Positions 38,501 through 50,290 of a stretch of DNA of 64,000 nt are shown here, piece by piece. Positions within the stretch are counted from its first letter, which is position 1; every line of letters begins with the position of its first letter. Made by a program: the position numbers and the translations under genes. This DNA is from Isoetes taiwanensis (lineage: Eukaryota > Streptophyta > Lycopodiopsida > Isoetales > Isoetaceae). Where the stretch lies: assembly GCA_021234155.1 (NCBI GenBank), contig JAJEKV010000055.1, forward strand, positions 541,001 through 605,000, in the 5' to 3' direction. A model generated the notes under the pieces. The model was not told the origin of the DNA. It did no database searches and was given only the letters and a program-made list of their open reading frames with translations.

Positions 38501-39797
38501 ACACGTTCTCTATGCAATCACAAGCTATATGTTTAGGGATTTTCAAGCTATATGTTATAGGTGAAGTGTTTCAACATCGCCCAAATCTTCAACTAATGAC
38601 TTAGTTAGTGAAGAGAAAGGTTATGATGGTCTTCGCCGCCCGCGATAAATTTCTTGTAATACTATAATACAAATTTAATTGTCATTTGACAATGTCATTA
38701 AGAATTAGAACTCATAGTGACCTGGATAACACTCTCTAGGAGAGTTTCTTGTATTTATCCTATTTGAATAAAAAGTGGTGATTTTTCGATCTTCCATAAA
38801 AGTTCTTATATTTTTTTTCTTCTTTTCCTTACATTATTTTTCCATCTCCATATTTTCAAGCTTTCTTCCACATACGTTTTATCTCCAAATTTTCAAGCTT
38901 TCTTTGTCATATGCCTTGTTTTGTCTTGCTCACTCCATTCTATTATCTTTCATATATGCCCTTATGTTTATATATTTTGAAAGGCTCTAAGTTCTTATTA
39001 CCATTTTTCTCACAAAATCTACCGCACTATTGAATGATGCGGGGGAGTAGAAAATCTCCACATCATTATGGTTCCTTTGCCGGGACCATAATGATGTGGA
39101 GATAGCTCGTTGCCACCCACAAAGAGACAATTTTTTTTCCCTTTCTTGCAGGTTATTTCCATGTTACCTTTTTGTCCTTTCTCTAATTGCTTTTCTTTTC
39201 CACCATATTCTCCACGCTGATTTTTGCCACTTGTCCTTTTCTTTATTATTCTTGCTGCTACTTTTATTTTTTCTCGGTGCATTTATTGGCTCCCGATTTA
39301 GGCTTGGATTCCAGTGGGGGTATTATTAGACTTGTGGAATAGGGGCTCGTGGATATGCAGGGTTATTCCACAAGTCGAATACCGCTAATTTCAAGTTGAT
39401 ATTAGGCAAGTCGAATACCTCCAAGGTGGGAAAACTCCTTTGCCGAAACTGCTTTCCCGAAAAAAAGGGGGTATTAGACTCGTCTAAACTCACACCTTCA
39501 ATGCACAAGTCGAACACCCAAGGGGGTATTAGACTCGTCTAAGCTAAGGTATGTATTGTGCAAGTTGAGTACCTCCTTTAGTTATCCCACAAATTGAATA
39601 TCCTCTTTACATCCTGTTGCATTCCATAAGTCATATTTTAGACATAGATAGAAATTTTTAACGTCCACGAAAACCCAATCGGGTTATCGGACCCAATACA
39701 AAAGATGGGGCGTAAGCTCGATCACAGTAACGAAAGAAACAAAGAATATGAACATCACAAAAGCACATAAAAAATAATAATAAGTGGCTAAGCACAT

Positions 39798-40524
39798 CTA
39801 CATGTTTTGTTGCATGAAATCCTTAGCCCAAATCCTTCTTCTATTCTATTCTATTCTATTCTATTCTATTCTATTCCTTGGACAACCGAGGTGCAAGCTC
39901 AAGCCTAGTGTTCTTGCACATTGGATCTCCACTACCATGGCAAACCTGTTCCTTGTTATCAATATGGATCATCTCATAGAAAGTTAACTTGTGTACTCAT
40001 GCTTTAGGTACAACAGGCTTGAAAGTGGCACAAGCAGCCTCGTTTAACACTTGTTTTGCTCCTATGTAGTTAAATTGTAAGCAAAATTGTAACCTATATT
40101 GTAAGCTTGTAGTTAAATTGTAAGCAAAGTTGTAACCTATATTGTAAGCTTGGTACGATTCATTTTTTATAGTCAATGATAGAAATTGCAAGAAGATTAC
40201 TTACTTGACAAAGTTTAGATGCGAGTTCTCGTCCACTAAACTCTTGAGCTGTCCTAGTTTTCTGTACCGAGAATCACGCTTGTAAAAATTGGTATGGGTC
40301 CCTGGACGATTCTCCTTGCCTTTTACCAAGTCTGCAACTCTACTTGTTGGAATGAAATACATGTAGACCATAATTACAAATTGCTCCTCCTCATCAATTC
40401 CTTCTTCAGAAGCAGTAGCATGGGAACTTGCTTTTGGCCTTGGATGCAACTCTAATTCCCAATCCAAATCATCTCGTATAAATGCCCCTGGAGGGGGTTG
40501 CTGAATGTGGATCAAGCTCAGCCT
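39798..40524 (-). pseudogene. Conserved unknown gene fragment (copy E)
   Basis: As copy C, with seven TCTAT copies. The first exon and its acceptor are intact. Confidence 0.45.
39840..39874. repeat. (TCTAT)7 microsatellite, unit E
   Basis: Seven exact copies at the position equivalent to 29931 in unit C. Confidence 0.95.
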
Positions 40525-43500
40525 CTGGGACAGACAGGTAGAATCAGAAACTAAGTATTCAATATAGTTCAAATGCTAAGGTTTTAGGATTCCATTCTGT
40601 GAACCAAGAAGCAAAAATCAGGGATCAATCAGTAACCATTACTCACGTGGGCGACATCAGGGTCCAACCTCTCAGCTTCTAAGTAGGCCTCCATCGACCT
40701 TCATGTCATTACGCTACGTTCTTGCACTCAGTTATTCAATGTGCAGAAAACAAGGGAAGAGTTGCAAAGGGGAATTTTTCTGAAGTTAAAAGGATCGAAA
40801 AAGATTGTGGACCTGGATTTTATGTGGAAAAGTGGCAGTTGGAATACGTGGATGTAGTTGGAGCAGCTCAGTGCAGGTGAAAAAAAAAGGGTGGCAGGGA
40901 ATTATCAGACCGATACAGTTTGTGTGCAGTTATACGCCCCATCCATCGATGGGACTTCTGATGCATGCATTGGAGCATGCTTGAAGGCCGATGGGCCATC
41001 CGGGGTCGAGGATGCATGAGCTGCGATGGGCCGATGCTGATTCCATGCATGGGAGAGCTAACCAGGAAATTCTGGCCGACATTACCACTTCTTGGAGTAG
41101 AAATAGACGTTCCCTAATGAGGTATATATATAATTTTTATGGTCATGCTCAGGTACAATTCTCAAGGAGTATATTTAATGTATTTTTGAATCTACATGCT
41201 CAACTTTTGATATAACCATTGCATAGTTGATGTTTTTAGATTTAAGTTTTAGATGTATTTAATAAACTTAGTATTCTGATTTTAGGGTTTCAGGCTATCA
41301 TGCCTTGATCCCTAAAATATTCACCATGATTTTGGCCTCAAAGGCCCAAGATATAACTATCACTCATATCTAATGCATTATCGTTTTGTTTGATACGTTA
41401 TTTGTTTAATAGAATTTGTTCAAGAAGCCCTCCGGCCACGCGGGTAGGCCAATGTTTTAATATCCAACCTAACCACGACGATTTATGATATGCACTTATC
41501 ATGCATTTATGGCGTCTAGAAGAATATAGTGACGCTAACGGATTTTTCATGTCTCGGATGGTTTCTTCAGGCTGAGCAATTAGATCTCCAAGCCTTCCAA
41601 TCCGTGCGGATATGGAGTGACCCAATAGCTAATCCGGCATTTTGTTCCAAACCCAAAGCTTTTGCCACATCCTGTATGCTGAATCTGGCATACTCCAAGG
41701 ATTTGGATATATCATCCACCTTGCAGGCTAAAGCATTTTTCTTATGATTTTGATGGACCAAGAGATGATCTAGATACTCCAATCATCTCTGTGATCTTTT
41801 CTTCTTGCCATCCCCCATTCATGAGCGTTCCAGTCATATCCTGAAGGCACCCACTCAGCCATTTGGTCTTAGAAGAAGATTGGGGCGGGCTTGAAATCGA
41901 TGAAGAGATCGGATGGAAATAGACTTTCTTGCTTTTGAATCCTCTGTTCTACCAGCTCGCTCCAGAACTGAATTCTTCGCAGATTTTTTGAAGTCGAAGA
42001 AGAGGCCAAAACGGAGCCCCTTTTGCCCATCCCTGTAAATCGCATTCGTGCTCTTTCGGCATGGCTGTAAATCAAAGCTCAAAAACTCTGCAGTTTCCAT
42101 TGCTTTTGCGAGCATGTCATCGTCCTCTGCTATGCCATGTTTTTGAAGCTCTACTAGCCTGCTCAAATGGGAAAAATTGCCTCTATGGAGGCGGCAATGG
42201 AACAATCTAGTATGGTTTAGTGCATTTGATACAGATCCAGTTTGTTTCTAGGGATAATTATACCCAACTTACCTTGGATTATGCAAGAGTTCTTACTCAA
42301 AACCGTGAACTCGGTTCAATTTCTCATGGGCCTTTCAAACTCCTTCCTATGATTTTTATAGCTTGAAAGCTCCCTTTCACTTCCTAAATGATTTGCTGCG
42401 ATGTCTGTCTTCAATACCTTCATTGTTTAATGGGTAGTGGAATTCTTAGATGATCATGCTCACTTGCAAAAATTGTTTAAAGCTATATAAGCCACCAATT
42501 ATCCAAACACATCTGAGAAAATACAGAGTGACATGAGTAAGAGTGACATGAGTAACTGCAAGACTAAAAAATTACAAAGCAGGAGTATAAGATCATCATA
42601 AAAGCTTACTGGATTTTGTAGCAACTTATTATTGCAGCAGTCGTGCTCATCGGCTATTTCAAGGCAAGCAAAAAAGGCCTTTTTTGGGAAGTAATATTCT
42701 ATCATGCCGCTACAAAGAAAAGTTACAAACAAAAGCCAAATATAATTTGTTTGCTCAAAATCGAAAAAATATAGGCCCTTTCATGGCAACATCGGCCATG
42801 GTTACTACGCCACAAAGTCCTTAAAAGACAATCGGTCCTTTCATCTAATCGAAAGTTTGCTATATTTTTTTTTGTTAAAAAGTCATCATAGATAGTGCAA
42901 TATTTTTGAAGGCATCAAAAAGAATTTAATGTGCCATAAATTCGAGTGTATATCTTCTTACATCTTCTTCACAAGTGTAGCTCTTCTTACATCTTCTTCA
43001 CAAGTGTAGCTCGCAAGTGTAGTAATAGATTCCAGGAAGAGTGATGTACTTTCTTAGCTGTTTATCTCAGAAGTAATTAGGGAAGCTATCCATGCTTCTG
43101 CATTTGGTACGCAAACCATTTTTTCCCACTCAAATCCCAAATTTAAATGTTTCACGTCCACCTCCAACTAAGGGCCAAAAGATTCGATGTTTTAGTGCAA
43201 CCAGAGACATGCCTGATTTGGATAGTAGACACCCTAATGAGGAAGAATCAAGCGCATGCACGAAAGCAATCGGAATAAATATGAGATAAACCCAAAGGTC
43301 AAGGGAATATTCATGTTGTATCCACCTATACACGTTCCCTATGCAATCACAAGCTATATGTTTAAGGGATTTTCAAGCTATATGTTGTGGGTGAAGTGTT
43401 TAACATCACCCAAATCTTCAACTAATAAGTTAGTTAGTGAAGAGAAATGTTCGCAGTAGTCTTGGCCGCCGCGATAAATTTTTTGTAATACTATAATGCA

Positions 43501-43540
43501 AATTTAATTGTGATTCGACAATGTCATTAAGAATTAGAGC

Positions 43541-44196
43541 TCAAAACTTGTATTTGTATTGGCATTTAGGCTTGGTAAAGCTTAAATAAAATCTCAAGCC
43601 CAACGACCATTCCTCAAATAGTTATATCACTTCGGGCTTGCATTTTTATGATAAAACGTTTAAGCACTTTTGCAACACAAACCAAATTCGAGAATCTTCT
43701 TGCAATTGTAGAACTACGTTCCAAAAGTTGTCCAATGGTGGGATCCATGTGGATCCATTCACATCAAAGACGAAGAGGCTAAAAGTGATGTGATTGTTCA
43801 TCTCATTCGGTGCTCCATATATGGCTTTTATCTTATAAACGTCATGGAGATCAATATGGCTTTTACATAGAGGTCATGGAGACTTGAGTATTAAGGAGCT
43901 CGCTAGTCCTCTCATGATTTGATGGTCATAACAATGGCCTTGCCATACATTGTTGAATACTATGAAACAAAGAATTTGCAACGAAATTCAGCCTGTACCA
44001 CAAAGGATGCAGGTAAAGACAAAGAAGAACATTCAAAGGAACCAACCTTGCAACCGTCAACTAGTAGAAAAAAGGAACTTTTTATTTAGTCAAGACTAAA
44101 TAACCAAGAGTTACGAAGGGGGCCATGAACAAAGTCTTCAACACGTTAACGAGAGACCCAAAGGCTTCCAAACTCCTTTCACGCGTGCTACAGCAC
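43541..44196. other. Spacer between the array and the first PAR1 gene
   Basis: No gene is seen. From about 43880 the sequence ('gagacttgagtattaaggag') begins to match the 5' flanks of the other two PAR1 loci (about 49893 and 52959), so this part is the upstream region of the duplicated PAR1 unit. Confidence 0.6.
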
Positions 44197-44204
44197 TATA
44201 AAAA
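44197..44204 (+). promoter_or_regulatory. TATA box of PAR1 copy 1
   Basis: TATAAAAA in the context 'cagcactataaaaacagaag', about 190 bp before the ATG. The same context is kept at the other two PAR1 loci (50136 and 53217). Confidence 0.7.
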
Positions 44205-44395
44205 CAGAAGAATGGCATACTCTGGATCAACCTCTCGCCCAGATTTATATTTTCTGCTTTGGCTAGAAGGCATATTATTTTTCACCAGAATAATTCTTCC
44301 TCTTACAAAGATCATCCTAAACAGACTAGATCTTTCTCCTCCCCCTCACATAAATCTGTCATCTTTTCATCTGTGCACATAATCCAGCCCTCAAA

Positions 44396-45198
44396 ATGGC
44401 CATCTCAAGAATCTGTCTTTGTTTCCTGCTCTGTTTCGTGGTGAAAGTCCTAGGTAATCCATCTTTCACACTTAAAAACAACTCTTTATTGCTTGCAGAA
44501 TCTAACAGACGAAATTTTGGCTATGTTAACGCAGGGGGACTTGATTGTGAAGAGCTACAAGTTGAAGACTGCGCATTTGCCGTGTCATCTTCAGGGGCTA
44601 GATGCGTGCTTGAAAAATACCCAACCAATGACGGCGAATTCATCTATCTATGCCAGGCAAGCTTCAAATCCGACGATTCAAAAGATAAATAATTTGATAG
44701 GATGAGAATTACTCACAAATTTGATGCAGACTTCGAGCATAATGACGCAGAAAAAGGGATGGATCGAGACAGAAGAATGCTTAAAATCCTGCGGAGTAGA
44801 GCGGTTTTCAATCGGCATATCCACCGACGGAATGGCAAGCCGGAGCTTCGCCTCCAAGCTCTGCTCTCCCGCTTGCCAGAATAATTGCCCTAATCTGGTG
44901 GACCTCTTTACCAAGCTTGCTGCCGAAGAAGGTGAGTACTGTCCCAAATTTTGTGCAGGACGCAAATTTGTGCCTGGCTCAAATTTTGTTCCTGACCTAA
45001 ATACTCCTAATTGTATTTGCAACCTAAATATCCCTAATTGTATTTGCAGGTGTTTACCTTCCCCATGTATGCTCCTTCTTGCACCCCTCTTTTCGTCGTC
45101 TCGTCTCTGCACCTATAGTGCTCTCACGCAACACCAGAGCTATGCTTCAACAACTTGGCGCCTCTGATCCTGCTCCGGCACCTTCACCCAGTTCTTAG
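44396..45198 (+). CDS. PAR1 (photoassimilate-responsive) family protein, copy 1
   Basis: The protein is a secreted, cysteine-rich plant protein of the PAR1 family, whose molecular role is not known. Exons: 44396-44656, 44730-44931 and 45050-45198. The start encodes a signal peptide (MAISRICLCFLLCFVVKVLG). Family motifs follow: CEELQVEDCAFAVSSSGARC and VLEKYPT in exon 1, GWIETEECLKSCGVER and KLCSPACQNNCPNLVDLFTK in exon 2, and VYLPHVC in exon 3. The tail ends in a Pro/Ser-rich stretch. Unspliced at one further possible site, the product is 203 residues. If the 81-nt stretch 44454-44534 (GTAATC...GCAG) is also an intron, it loses 27 residues and the signal peptide runs straight into the CEEL motif, as is usual for the family. 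The intron after exon 1 begins GCAAGC, so it is a GC-AG intron. The 73-nt length and phase 0 fit. It appears intact. Confidence 0.85.
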
Positions 45199-46629
45199 AT
45201 TTATTATCTCACTGCATTATTTCTTACATTGAGATGCAATACATTATTGCATCTGGAGAGCCTCTAATTTCTTCTAAAGACGCATTGACTGATTTGGATG
45301 TTTCCACGCAAATAATCCATGTCATGGTTGTATATATGAGACATTAAATAAACGAGCCCATATGGGTGTAAATTGATTTTTTATTTGTTTGACTATAACA
45401 CAAAATGGAAAAAATACTTTGGTGTTTTGTCTAGGGCAGCCACTAGTTTGTATGGATGGGATTTGCTAGTCAATAATCTTCAAAACCAGGAGTTAGGACC
45501 TCAACGTCCAATGGTTGGGGGCATATACCTAATTCTGCCACTAACTGTCTTGCAGTCTTAAATATGATGCCAAAAAGGTCGATGAATGTATGTTCCTAGC
45601 CATAGTCATTACATCTAAGGTGGCTCCAACACCTTATCTATTTAAGAAAGTTTAAATGACGAATTCTGGTGCTTTTGCCAAAGCCACCACTTTCTCATAG
45701 GTACGTGCTTTCTATTCGAGAGGTAGCTAAATGCCCTGTACATAACCTATTGCAAGTTCAACCCACATAAATTACCTACCAAAAGACTAACAACTTCGTT
45801 GCCATTACAAAGTTGTGCATGATTTATTATACATAAATCCACAAATGCAAAATTGCATGCTTCCTTCTACTATCCACATTTGCTAAAGCCCGGCAACGCT
45901 AGGCACCATAACTAGTTTCACTTATATTTCAATTCCCCTTAGACTAATTATCACTTATGTCCTACCAATCATTTTAGACCACACATTGGTTTGGTGGTTA
46001 CTAGAAATCCCATATGGTCATGTACGCCCATCAAGGGCTCATTGCTCTCCACTATATACCTTAACTATGCCAGCGGTAATTTCGTTCCAGATACGAGGAC
46101 TGTTACATTCGAGTACAATGTTAAGAGGTTTGTATTCGAATGAAAGGAATATCTAAGCGTTGGCTTTTATGTTCTATTATGGCGTAACACTAGGGCAAGA
46201 TGGGATGTCCTTAATAATCCTTGTGTGCATGACAATCTTTCCAATCAATGACCTCAAGGGACTGGTTTGAGTTGGTGTTGTGACACTAGTGGACTAACAC
46301 ATCTAATGGGCGAATGTAGGACACGATGAAGTTAGGAATAAAATTGGGCTGGGGGAGGGGAAGAGGGGGGACAGGGAGGGTATATGCGCAATGAGCCATG
46401 TCAACACTTTATCAATGTGGCTTTTTATGGCTAAATTACTCTTTCAACGCGTGATAATGGCTTTAAATGCAGTCTTGAGCTTGTTGGATATAGATAGCGA
46501 TGCTACTTCTAAGATTGATTAGAAAAGTTTTTAAAAGCAAAGGGGACTTTGATTTTAGCTTTAGATCTTGCTAAGCAAGAGGACACAGGGGGATGAAAGG
46601 ATGCAACATAGGTAAGGTAGCTTGTTTGG
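45199..46629. other. Downstream part of the PAR1 duplication unit, copy 1
   Basis: No gene is seen. The stretch about 45908-46629 closely matches about 51925-52695 ('tttcacttatatttca' ... 'gcttgtttgg'). This shows that the PAR1 locus was duplicated with its downstream flank. Confidence 0.7.
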
Positions 46630-46682
46630 GTTGTTTAGATCGTCAAAAAGTAGTAGTCATAGAGGATGGAGATGGATGGGGT

Positions 46683-46910
46683 AGATAATGCCCTGGCCAG
46701 AGGGCATTATGGGAATAAAATTCTCGGGCAATATGGCCATGGCCAAAATGGCGAGGGCGTACGGGCGCACGCCCGAGCCATTTTGGCCATGGCCATATTG
46801 CCCGAGAATTTCTTTTCCCATTAACGCCCGAGGGCCATGGCGTTATCTCCCTTAACACCCTGCTCCGAGGGTGTTATAAGCCTTCGTGATAACGCCCTAG
46901 GACGTTATGA
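46683..46910. mobile_element. Foldback MITE with nested palindromes
   Basis: The two arms are inverted over about 70 bp. The left arm runs from GATAATGCCC through TTCTCGGGCAATATGGCCAT and GGCCAAAATGGC. The right arm is its reverse complement (GCCATTTTGGCCATGGCCAT ... GGGCGTTA variants ... GTTATC) ending near 46850. Small extra palindromes lie at both ends: ATAATGCCCT...AGGGCATTAT at about 46686-46711, AACACCCT...AGGGTGTT at about 46854-46876, and ATAACGCCCTAGGACGTTAT at about 46889-46908. No coding capacity. Confidence 0.7.
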
Positions 46911-46924
46911 TTGTTTTAGGCATA

Positions 46925-49620
46925 AAAACCCAAGGAAGGAAGGAAGGAAGGTATTTTTATCGTCCACGGAGACCAATTGGTCTATGGGACCCAATACAAA
47001 AGCGCAGCAAGCGGATTACTACCCGGATTAAAAAACCCCCGCCTCGAAGGGTTTTTGGAAAACCGATGGCAAAGAATCGACCCTACTTGACAAACTGTTC
47101 CAATATACGAAATGCAAAAACACAAATATATACACTCATGTACCGTGCACCAGTAGTGCCCGATGGACTGGACGGCCAAAGGGGGCAAAGGTGGGCTCGC
47201 AGATCCGGTACCGAACAATGTACGACCCCGAGCACGTATTGCCGGTGTGTTCATCGGCAAATGTAGGGGCAAGTCCGTGCGTCTAAAGGGAACATATCGA
47301 GGCGGATCGGTGAATCTTTGGGCAACTCGGAAAGTGTGAGACTCATCCTCAATGGCACCGTTTGGCGGCGGCAGAGCTGTCTGGCGGGGCTCGCCAATTC
47401 CGCGATCTACCGATCGCGGAAGATGGTGGGCACACGGCGAATAAGCGGCAATGAGTTGCGGCACCCCGAGGGGAGCAGCAGGGAACGCGGTAGAGCTGCG
47501 GGCCCGGGCGGCCGAGGGGTTGATGTGCTCCTTGTAATGGGCGTTTTGACTGCTCTAAAGCGCGGGATCGAGCTTGCCAAGGGAAGCAAAGCGTCAGTAC
47601 TCCCAGCGGGCTGTCGCGATCGGCCTCTGTGTGTGCACTTACTGCGCATCACGTACTCTACCGCGTTCCATCGGGCGAACTCTTCGATCCCTCTTAATAG
47701 GCCAATAGGCGGCTGCGAGGCCAGGGCCCTGGCCCGTAAGCCGGTCGCGAGGCCGAGCATCACCCATATTAACCACTTTTCGAAAATAGGCGATGTGTCT
47801 ATCAAGGCTGCCATTTGGCGGCAAGAATCAATTTCTGCTGGAGGAGGTCGATAGGGGTGAAGGTTTCACCCCAAGTGCGGTGCCAAAATGCCTTATGCAC
47901 TTTTGGTCCAAGTCATTCAGTCGCCAAAAGACGACACGGCCCCAAACCTCGACCCGTCACAGGTCTGAGGGGCATTTCGACCGGCAAAACAGATGTGGTG
48001 ATGGCCCCAATCATAGAGCTACGCACGGTATTTGTTGATACGCATGGCATAAAGCGCTTTCCGCCCTCTTGTCCCATTGGCGGATGGGCGCCTCCCAACA
48101 GTGAGGAGGGGAACCCGGGGGATGCACCTATTGTATAGGGGGTATGCCACCTGCGTGCAAGGTGTCGGCAAAAACCCCCTTGTATACGTGTTTGAAATTT
48201 TCTAGAAACCCCTTTCCGACCACATACGATTGCTAAAATCGCCCTAAAACCCCAAAAGCTACCCCTAGGATGCAGTATATATACGGTTTAAGGGAAAAAT
48301 AAACCCTTCGGGTCACTCACATGGTTTGTACGGCCAAAACTATGTGAATCCCCCTTGGAGGGGAACTCCACCCCTAGGTACTTGTAGGTGGGCGTGACCT
48401 CCACAGGCTGTCCCCGATATGTGAGTGCAGGAGGCATAGGGTGGCGTGAAGAGGATATGAGAACCACCCTGGTCTTGGCGATTCACGCGCATGTGCGAGG
48501 GATGGCGTATGTGTCTAGGGCATCCAGATGAGATCGCGATAGCTTCGGGGTGTGGGCGGGAAGGTCAACATCGTCTCGCATAGATGAGTGGGCGGATGAC
48601 CCGGTGCAAAAGCCGTGATGCCATCCCCCATGCTCGCAGAAGCGGGGCTCTAACCGGGTCAATGTAGAGGCCAAAAGTGTTGGTGAGAGGGGCAGACCTG
48701 CTTGGGACCCCGATATCTTGGTGAATGCTTGGCGTCGGTGCATCCCCGCCAAAACAACTCTCTCATGACCAGTACATGGCATTGCAGATGCAAATGGGCA
48801 ACCTCGGTTGACGCATCTAATATAGCTTTTCGGGGATCGTATCAAAAGCCTTTGCGAAGTCCACAAAGCAAACAATACAAGTCCCCTTAGATGGTTTCAT
48901 CTTCAATCTTCAATCGCCCGCAGATGTAAAGATATGGTCAATCGTTGAGTGGCAAGGTCTAAAGCCCGCTTGTGTGAGGGCTCGCACATCCTGCCGCCTC
49001 GGGTCGGTCACTACCGCCGAGAATGCCGACCCAACAGGTTTGGCAAATACTAAACCGACCATGATCGTCCTGTAATTGGTCGGACAGGTGTGGGTCGCCT
49101 TGTGAATGGGGACAACCCGCTTGTGGTCCATTGTTTGGGAAACCTTCCCGCAATGCTCTGTTGAACAAGGTAGTGAGGATCGACACCGGGCCGCTTTGCC
49201 CATTTGAGTAACTTCGGCGACGCATACCATCGAGGTCACCGCCTTCCCATTAGCCACGTTCTGCGGGGCCCTCCACAACATCCTCCTCCGCGAGAACCAA
49301 TGGGGGCCATCCCGTGGGGGTATGGGCGACTGGCGTCCCCCGGTGGGTCATAGAGCTGTTGTGGGTATTGTTCCCACGCCGGGTGTGATGTCCCTGTAGG
49401 CTGGGGCTGGCCTTCAAGCACTCTGCGCCAAAAGGTTCGAGGATGAGTGTCCAGCAGCCGAACATCTCCCCGATGCACGGGCAAGGTACTGCAGCGCCTT
49501 TGTGTCCTTCAAATGGGGCGGTAATGTGTGGTGGTGGCTGGTAGTTTGCACCGAGGAGCGGTGTTGTTAAGGGTGCGATAAAGGAAATAGGTATTTAATT
49601 TCATTTTTTGTTTTTGGAGG
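46925..49620 (-). mobile_element. LINE, decayed, minus strand
   Basis: Read on the minus strand, the reverse transcriptase pieces are NYRTIMVGLVFAKPVGSAFS near 49070 and LTQAGFRPCHSTIDHIFT near 48980-48920. CFVDFAKAFDTIP follows at about 48870-48830 (holding the first catalytic Asp), and YKYLGVEFPS near 48380. These are a recognisable LINE type with an AGFR..HSTIDHI motif, distinct from the LINE at 4335-10913. The 3' end is at about 46930, with a (TTCC)n tail seen as 'ggaaggaaggaagg' on the plus strand. It precedes the conserved tail motif GGTCTCCGTGGACGATAAAA. Compared with the uninterrupted sequence at about 52690-52706, the LINE and the adjacent MITE together fill a 3 kb gap. Base composition is GC-richer than the flanks. 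Stops and shifts are frequent. Confidence 0.75.
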
Positions 49621-50290
49621 TATGTTTGTATATGTAGAGTGGCATTTGTCTCCACTTGCTAGATTCTCTTGTTTCTTCTCTTGCGCTCGATGTATTTGAG
49701 GTGGGTTGGATCGATAACGCTCTAGAGATTGAACTCCTCAATCTACTATATTTTTATGTGGAATTGCAATTAGTATTATAGATAGATTGATGGAACCATT
49801 TTATGGAAGTCTAAACATGTGCAATCCCCATTTGGAAGAATGTAACTTAACATGATAGATTGTGTGTGGTAGGAGATGATTTTAATGGAGACTTGAGTAT
49901 TAAGGAGCACGCTGGTCCTCTCATGATTTGATGGTCTTTACCACAACGGATGCAGGTAAAGACAAAGAAGAACGTTCAAAGGAACCAACCTTGCAACCGT
50001 CAACTATTAGAAAGAAGGAACTTTTTATTCATTAGTCAGACTACTTAAATAACCAGAGTTACGAAGGGGGCCATGAGCAAAATCTTAACACGTTAAAGAG
50101 AGGCTTCCAAACTCCTTTCACGTGTGCTACAACACTATAAAAACAGAAGAATGGCATACTCTGGATCAACCTCTCGCCCAGATTTATATGTTCTGCTTTG
50201 GCTAGAAGACATATAATTTTTCACCAGAATAATTCTTCCTCTTGCAAAAACAGATAATTTTTTCACCAGAATAATTCTTCCTCTCATTTC
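49621..50290 (+). pseudogene. PAR1 locus copy 2, only promoter and leader left
   Basis: This stretch matches the 5' flank of the other PAR1 genes: 'tgtctccacttgctagattc' at 49648 (compare 52711), the TATA box at 50136-50143, and the leader up to 'ttcaccagaataattcttcc'. After 'cttgcaaaaa' the homology stops. A duplicated 'taattttttcaccagaataa' follows, and then the 433-bp repeats begin. No coding exon of PAR1 remains, although the downstream flank resumes at about 51925. Confidence 0.75.

Larger units (their letters stand above)
33743..38717. repeat. Array unit D (full length)
   Basis: Unit D has six TCTAT copies at 34867-34896. Small local scrambles compared with C fall on CAG/CTG sites (for example at about 35541-35570, 36312-36330, 36428, 36610 and 38262). 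Confidence 0.85.
20652..43540. repeat. Tandem array of five ~4.9 kb units (A-E)
   Basis: Landmarks recur in the same order. A 'catctacatgttttgttgca' site lies at about 21635, 24681, 29885, 34821 and 39794. A 'gcatgagctgcgatgggccg' site lies at about 22842, 25888, 31083, 36037 and 41014. Copies C and D are nearly identical; A and B are older or more changed. The left edge is at about 20652, where all copies share 'tgacctggataacactct'. The right edge is at about 43540, after 'cattaagaattaga'. Unit lengths: A 3382 (3' part missing), B 4779 (5' part missing), C 4930, D 4975, E 4823. No ribosomal, tRNA or histone gene is present in it. Confidence 0.9.
38718..43540. repeat. Array unit E (last, diverged 3' part)
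   Basis: Unit E has seven TCTAT copies at 39840-39874. Its second half resembles A more than C or D in places, for example the retained 'cattcatgagcgttccag' at about 41814-41832. It has only one copy of the ~97-bp segment that is doubled in B-D. It also has a short extra duplication 'cttcttacatcttcttcaca' near 42954-43000. Confidence 0.8.

Noticed and set aside
20652-43540. Ribosomal DNA or satellite centromere array
   Set aside because: No rRNA sequence is recognisable and the 4.9 kb unit contains spliced-gene remains. Five units are too few to call a centromeric satellite.
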